Of a stretch of 11,906 bases of DNA, positions 10,220-11,906 are shown piece after piece. Position numbers and translations under genes: made by a program. The DNA lies in NCBI GenBank assembly GCA_019828545.1, contig JACVRA010000206.1:1-11906 (forward strand), in the 5' to 3' direction. Below the pieces are notes generated by a model. It had not been told where the DNA came from. It ran no database searches and worked only from the letters and a program-made list of their open reading frames with translations. Position 1 is the first letter of the stretch, and every line of letters starts with the position of its first letter. This stretch comes from Paracamarosporium sp. OC-R06-R3 (lineage: Eukaryota > Ascomycota > Dothideomycetes > Pleosporales > Didymosphaeriaceae).

Positions 10220-10738
10220 TTATAATAAACTAGAAATAGAGGCCATTTTATTTACTATATTTAAAGTTAACTATAGTATAGTAGAATAATTAATAAGGGC
10301 ATCTACTATAAAATAATTTATAATAGTAGTACTTATATCCTCTCTATTTATAGCCATTTCTATAGTAAAATATATTATCTTTTTATAAGTATACTCTTTA
10401 GCTTAAGTAAGGATTTTCTTATTTTATAATATTTATATAATTATAGCCGTTAATTTTTTCTTATACTCTTTAACCTTCTTCTTATACTCTTTATAAGTCT
10501 TATCTAGAGAAGACTAACTTATATTAATATATAAATAACTTATACGTATATACTTAGTATATTTTAAACTAATATTTAATATAATAAAATACATTTAACC
10601 CTTAAGATAATAATTAATATATAGCTCTTTTATAACTATATTAGTATTTAATATTTCTTAATAGAGGTAATATTTATAGACAGTAGAATTAGTAGGTATA
10701 ATACTAATAAATAATAATAAGTAGAGTAAGTAGTATTA
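10220..10738 (-). pseudogene. Possible antisense gene relic between pol and the 3' LTR
   Basis: On the minus strand one frame reads about 172 codons from 10738 to a stop at 10220-10222 with only seven internal TAA/TAG, each of which could be a RIP product. The middle is lysine-rich and helical-looking (DKTYKEYKKKVKEYKKK, from 10504 downward), and is followed by IEMAINREDISTT. Nothing was recognised by family. Known: some plant LTR retrotransposons carry an extra antisense gene in this position. Inference: this may be such a gene or a captured fragment. It could also be chance, since polypyrimidine-rich sequence on the + strand gives lysine-rich readings on the other. The rest of the 600 bp between pol and the polypurine tract shows nothing else. 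Confidence 0.3.
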
Positions 10739-10779
10739 GTTTATATAAGAATTAATATATAATTTAAAATAAATTAATT

Positions 10780-10791
10780 AAAAAAGGAGGA
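10780..10791 (+). promoter_or_regulatory. Polypurine tract of element B
   Basis: Twelve purines (aaaaaaggagga) end three bases before the 3' LTR. In LTR retrotransposons the RNA of this tract resists RNase H and primes plus-strand DNA synthesis. Its position fits the LTR border set independently by the LTR alignment and the target-site duplication. A pure-purine run without TG or CA is not a preferred RIP target, which may explain its survival. Confidence 0.75.
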
Positions 10792-10794
10792 TAA

Positions 10795-11216
10795 TATTAA
10801 GATCTAAAATTCTAATATAAAAGAGAATAATTAATTAAGTAGATTCCTACTATAGGAAGGTATATATAGGCTTAATTTATATACTTATATATACTAATGC
10901 TTATAGAGGGGTTATATAACTACTCTATAAAAAGTACTTTATAGAGAGTGCTCTAGAGAGAGTACTTTAGAGAGAGCACTTACTAGTAAGCAGCCTTAAC
11001 GTAAGTATATAAGAATAAAAAAATTACCTTTAATTCTTATATTTAACCTATTTTTTATAGTAATAATCTATTAATAATCTATTATTTAAATTTCTTTAAC
11101 ATTTCTATTATATTACTTACGTAGTATAATATTATTTTATTCTTATATTAAATACTCTTACTTAAGAACCAACTCTACTTACCCCTTTATACCTAACTAA
11201 CCTTAGGGCTTTAATA
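10795..11216 (+). repeat. 3' LTR of element B (422 bp)
   Basis: Gap-free partner of the 5' LTR, with 46 transition differences by my count. It starts tattaagatc and ends ctttaata, followed directly by the target-site duplication. The 14-bp repeats recur at 10919-10974. Equal length in both copies and the lack of any transversion show that no ordinary mutation or deletion has had much time or effect beyond RIP. Confidence 0.93.
10919..10974 (+). repeat. Four tandem 14-bp repeats in the 3' LTR
   Basis: Units at 10919-10932, 10933-10946, 10947-10960 and 10961-10974, at the same place as the block in the 5' LTR. Comparison of the two blocks shows C/T and A/G changes only, so the ancestral unit probably had more C and G than either copy, near agYRctctagagag. 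Confidence 0.75.
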
Positions 11217-11221
11217 CCTAT
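11217..11221. repeat. Target-site duplication, right copy (cctat)
   Basis: Exact repeat of 4516-4520, directly after the 3' LTR of element B. Together with the left copy it defines a single 5-bp-staggered integration event. Confidence 0.85.
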
Positions 11222-11333
11222 AACCTAATATTAAGTATATTAATATATTTTAAAACTTTATATATTTTTTTTTATTTTATTATATATAAAATATAATATT
11301 AAGCTATTTATAAATTATATATAATATACTTAA

Positions 11334-11367
11334 TAAGTAAGTATATTAGGTAAGTAAGTATATTACT
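11334..11367. repeat. Tandem 17-bp repeat upstream of the pogo transposase
   Basis: Two copies of a 17-bp unit (11334-11350 and 11351-11367) share the identical 15 bases taagtaagtatatta. They lie between the end of element B and the transposase remnant, about 50 bp before its likely start. They may be subterminal repeats of the DNA transposon. No terminal inverted repeat could be set, because only one end of that element is in the window. The rest of 11222-11413 shows only AT-rich sequence. Confidence 0.5.
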
Positions 11368-11413
11368 CTATTAAGCCCTTATTAAAATATATTATTATTA
11401 ATAGTATACTATT

Positions 11414-11906
11414 ATACCTTAATAATATAATAAATTACGTAAGTTAAAAGAGGCTAGATTATAGCTTATACTTTAGGCTCTTTAATAAGACGTAATATTA
11501 ATATAGTAATATACTATAATAATTTATAAAATTATATAAAGTATATTAAGTTAATAATATATTAAAATTATTTTTTAATATAATTATACGTCTAACTTAA
11601 TAAATCTCTTAAAGATAAAGGAGGAGGTAATTATTTAGTATATTTTTAACTTAAATATATAAGAATTTCTACTTTAGCTTACTACTATTAAAAATATAGC
11701 TAATTCTTTATTAGTTAAATAGTACTATAGGCCTATTAGCTAAAAGTAGACTATAGATTTTATAAAGTATTAACTAAAGTTTATAATAAAGTTTAATTAA
11801 AAGTATAACTATAAAAGAGCTCTCTATAAAAATCTTAAAGTAATAAAGGGCTAGTTTTAGCTTATAGAAAATACTAAAGCTAAGTATAGTATTCTAAATA
11901 AAGATA
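11414..11906 (+). pseudogene. Pogo/Fot1-type Tc1-mariner transposase, N-terminal half, cut by window end
   Basis: The frame with codons at positions 2 mod 3 reads, through RIP stops, like the N-terminal half of the fungal pogo-family transposase with CENP-B-type DNA-binding domains. The likely start is 11414 (ATA for ATG, then CCT). A first helix-turn-helix lies at about 11440-11560 (IYKI, then SILS, matching the usual stretch ending in STL). Next comes KIKEEVII at 11612-11635, matching the usual EEE-x-V-x-WI, then the second helix-turn-helix with a GFxPRL-like site, NIANSLL (for the usual MANxLL), TIDFIK (for WxxxFVxR), KYNYKRAL at 11801-11824, and LIENTKAKYSI near the end. The catalytic DDE domain should begin just past the right edge. 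Many stops and no intact frame make it a pseudogene. It is unrelated to element B, although only about 200 bp from it. Confidence 0.8.

Larger units (their letters stand above)
4521..11216 (+). mobile_element. Complete but dead Ty3/gypsy chromovirus (element B), 6696 bp
   Basis: A full-length LTR retrotransposon: 5' LTR (4521-4942), gag, pol (protease, reverse transcriptase, RNase H, integrase, chromodomain), polypurine tract, 3' LTR (10795-11216), flanked by the 5-bp duplication cctat. Integrase after RNase H and a C-terminal chromodomain place it among the chromoviruses of the Ty3/gypsy (Metaviridae) group, which are common in fungi. Each LTR begins ta and ends ta, as expected when RIP alters the canonical TG...CA ends. 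Both gene frames can be followed over their whole length without an indel, so it seems to have been inactivated by point changes alone. The primer-binding site after the 5' LTR was not recognisable. It is unrelated at the motif level to element A, although both lie on the + strand. Confidence 0.95.
1..11906. other. RIP-altered, AT-rich transposon block
   Basis: Seen: the whole window is very AT-rich, CA and TG dinucleotides are rare, TA is in large excess, and TAA and TAG occur in every frame on both strands. Known: this is the mark of repeat-induced point mutation, a premeiotic process in Pezizomycotina fungi that turns C into T in duplicated DNA, mainly at CA (seen as TG to TA on the other strand). 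Motif losses in the recognised elements fit this: TGT and CAT codons become TAT, GAT after T becomes AAT, and CAA, CAG and TGG become stops. Inference: the window comes from an AT-rich, gene-poor compartment of a filamentous ascomycete. The species cannot be named from this sequence. Confidence 0.9.

Noticed and set aside
11488..11595. agacgtaata and ttatacgtct as terminal inverted repeats
   Set aside because: The match is imperfect and short, and both lie inside the transposase reading frame, so they cannot be the ends of that element.
1..11906. Intact protein-coding genes, tRNA or rRNA genes
   Set aside because: All long readings that match a family contain many stops and lost catalytic residues. 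I saw no tRNA-like cloverleaf or rRNA-like conserved stretch, and the base composition would disrupt them.

Overview
The window looks like an AT-rich, transposon-filled block from a filamentous ascomycete genome (Pezizomycotina) that has been heavily altered by repeat-induced point mutation (RIP). The dinucleotides CA and TG are nearly absent throughout, TA is in large excess, every recognisable reading frame is riddled with TAA and TAG, and the two copies of the one complete LTR differ only by transitions. No gene here can be functional as written. Coding regions were recognised by reading through RIP-type stops and matching the order and spacing of family motifs. I did this by eye, without a database search.

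Left part (1-1850): the 3' end of the pol gene of a Ty3/gypsy chromovirus on the + strand, called element A here. It holds a possible RNase H tail, the integrase zinc-binding region, the integrase core, the integrase C-terminal domain and a chromodomain. The rest of element A lies off the left edge or is unrecognisable. From 1851 to 4515 there is 2.7 kb of RIP-altered sequence that I could not assign, apart from short direct repeats.

Centre (4516-11221): a second, structurally complete chromovirus, called element B, on the + strand. It has two 422-bp LTRs (4521-4942 and 10795-11216), a perfect 5-bp target-site duplication (cctat), a polypurine tract just before the 3' LTR, and gag and pol in different frames (pol is -1 relative to gag). 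The pol order is protease, reverse transcriptase, RNase H, integrase, chromodomain. The element is 6696 bp. Its frames can be followed from end to end without an indel, but key catalytic and zinc-binding residues have been lost through changes that mostly fit RIP. Between pol and the 3' LTR, a lysine-rich frame on the minus strand may be the relic of an antisense gene.

Right edge (11222-11906): an AT-rich spacer with a tandem 17-bp repeat, then the N-terminal (helix-turn-helix) half of a pogo/Fot1-type Tc1-mariner transposase on the + strand. The window cuts it just before its catalytic domain.

The region is a graveyard of three unrelated mobile elements rather than a working system. The points most worth a second look are the antisense frame in element B, the unassigned 2.7 kb, and a small patch in the reverse transcriptase where RIP targets survive.
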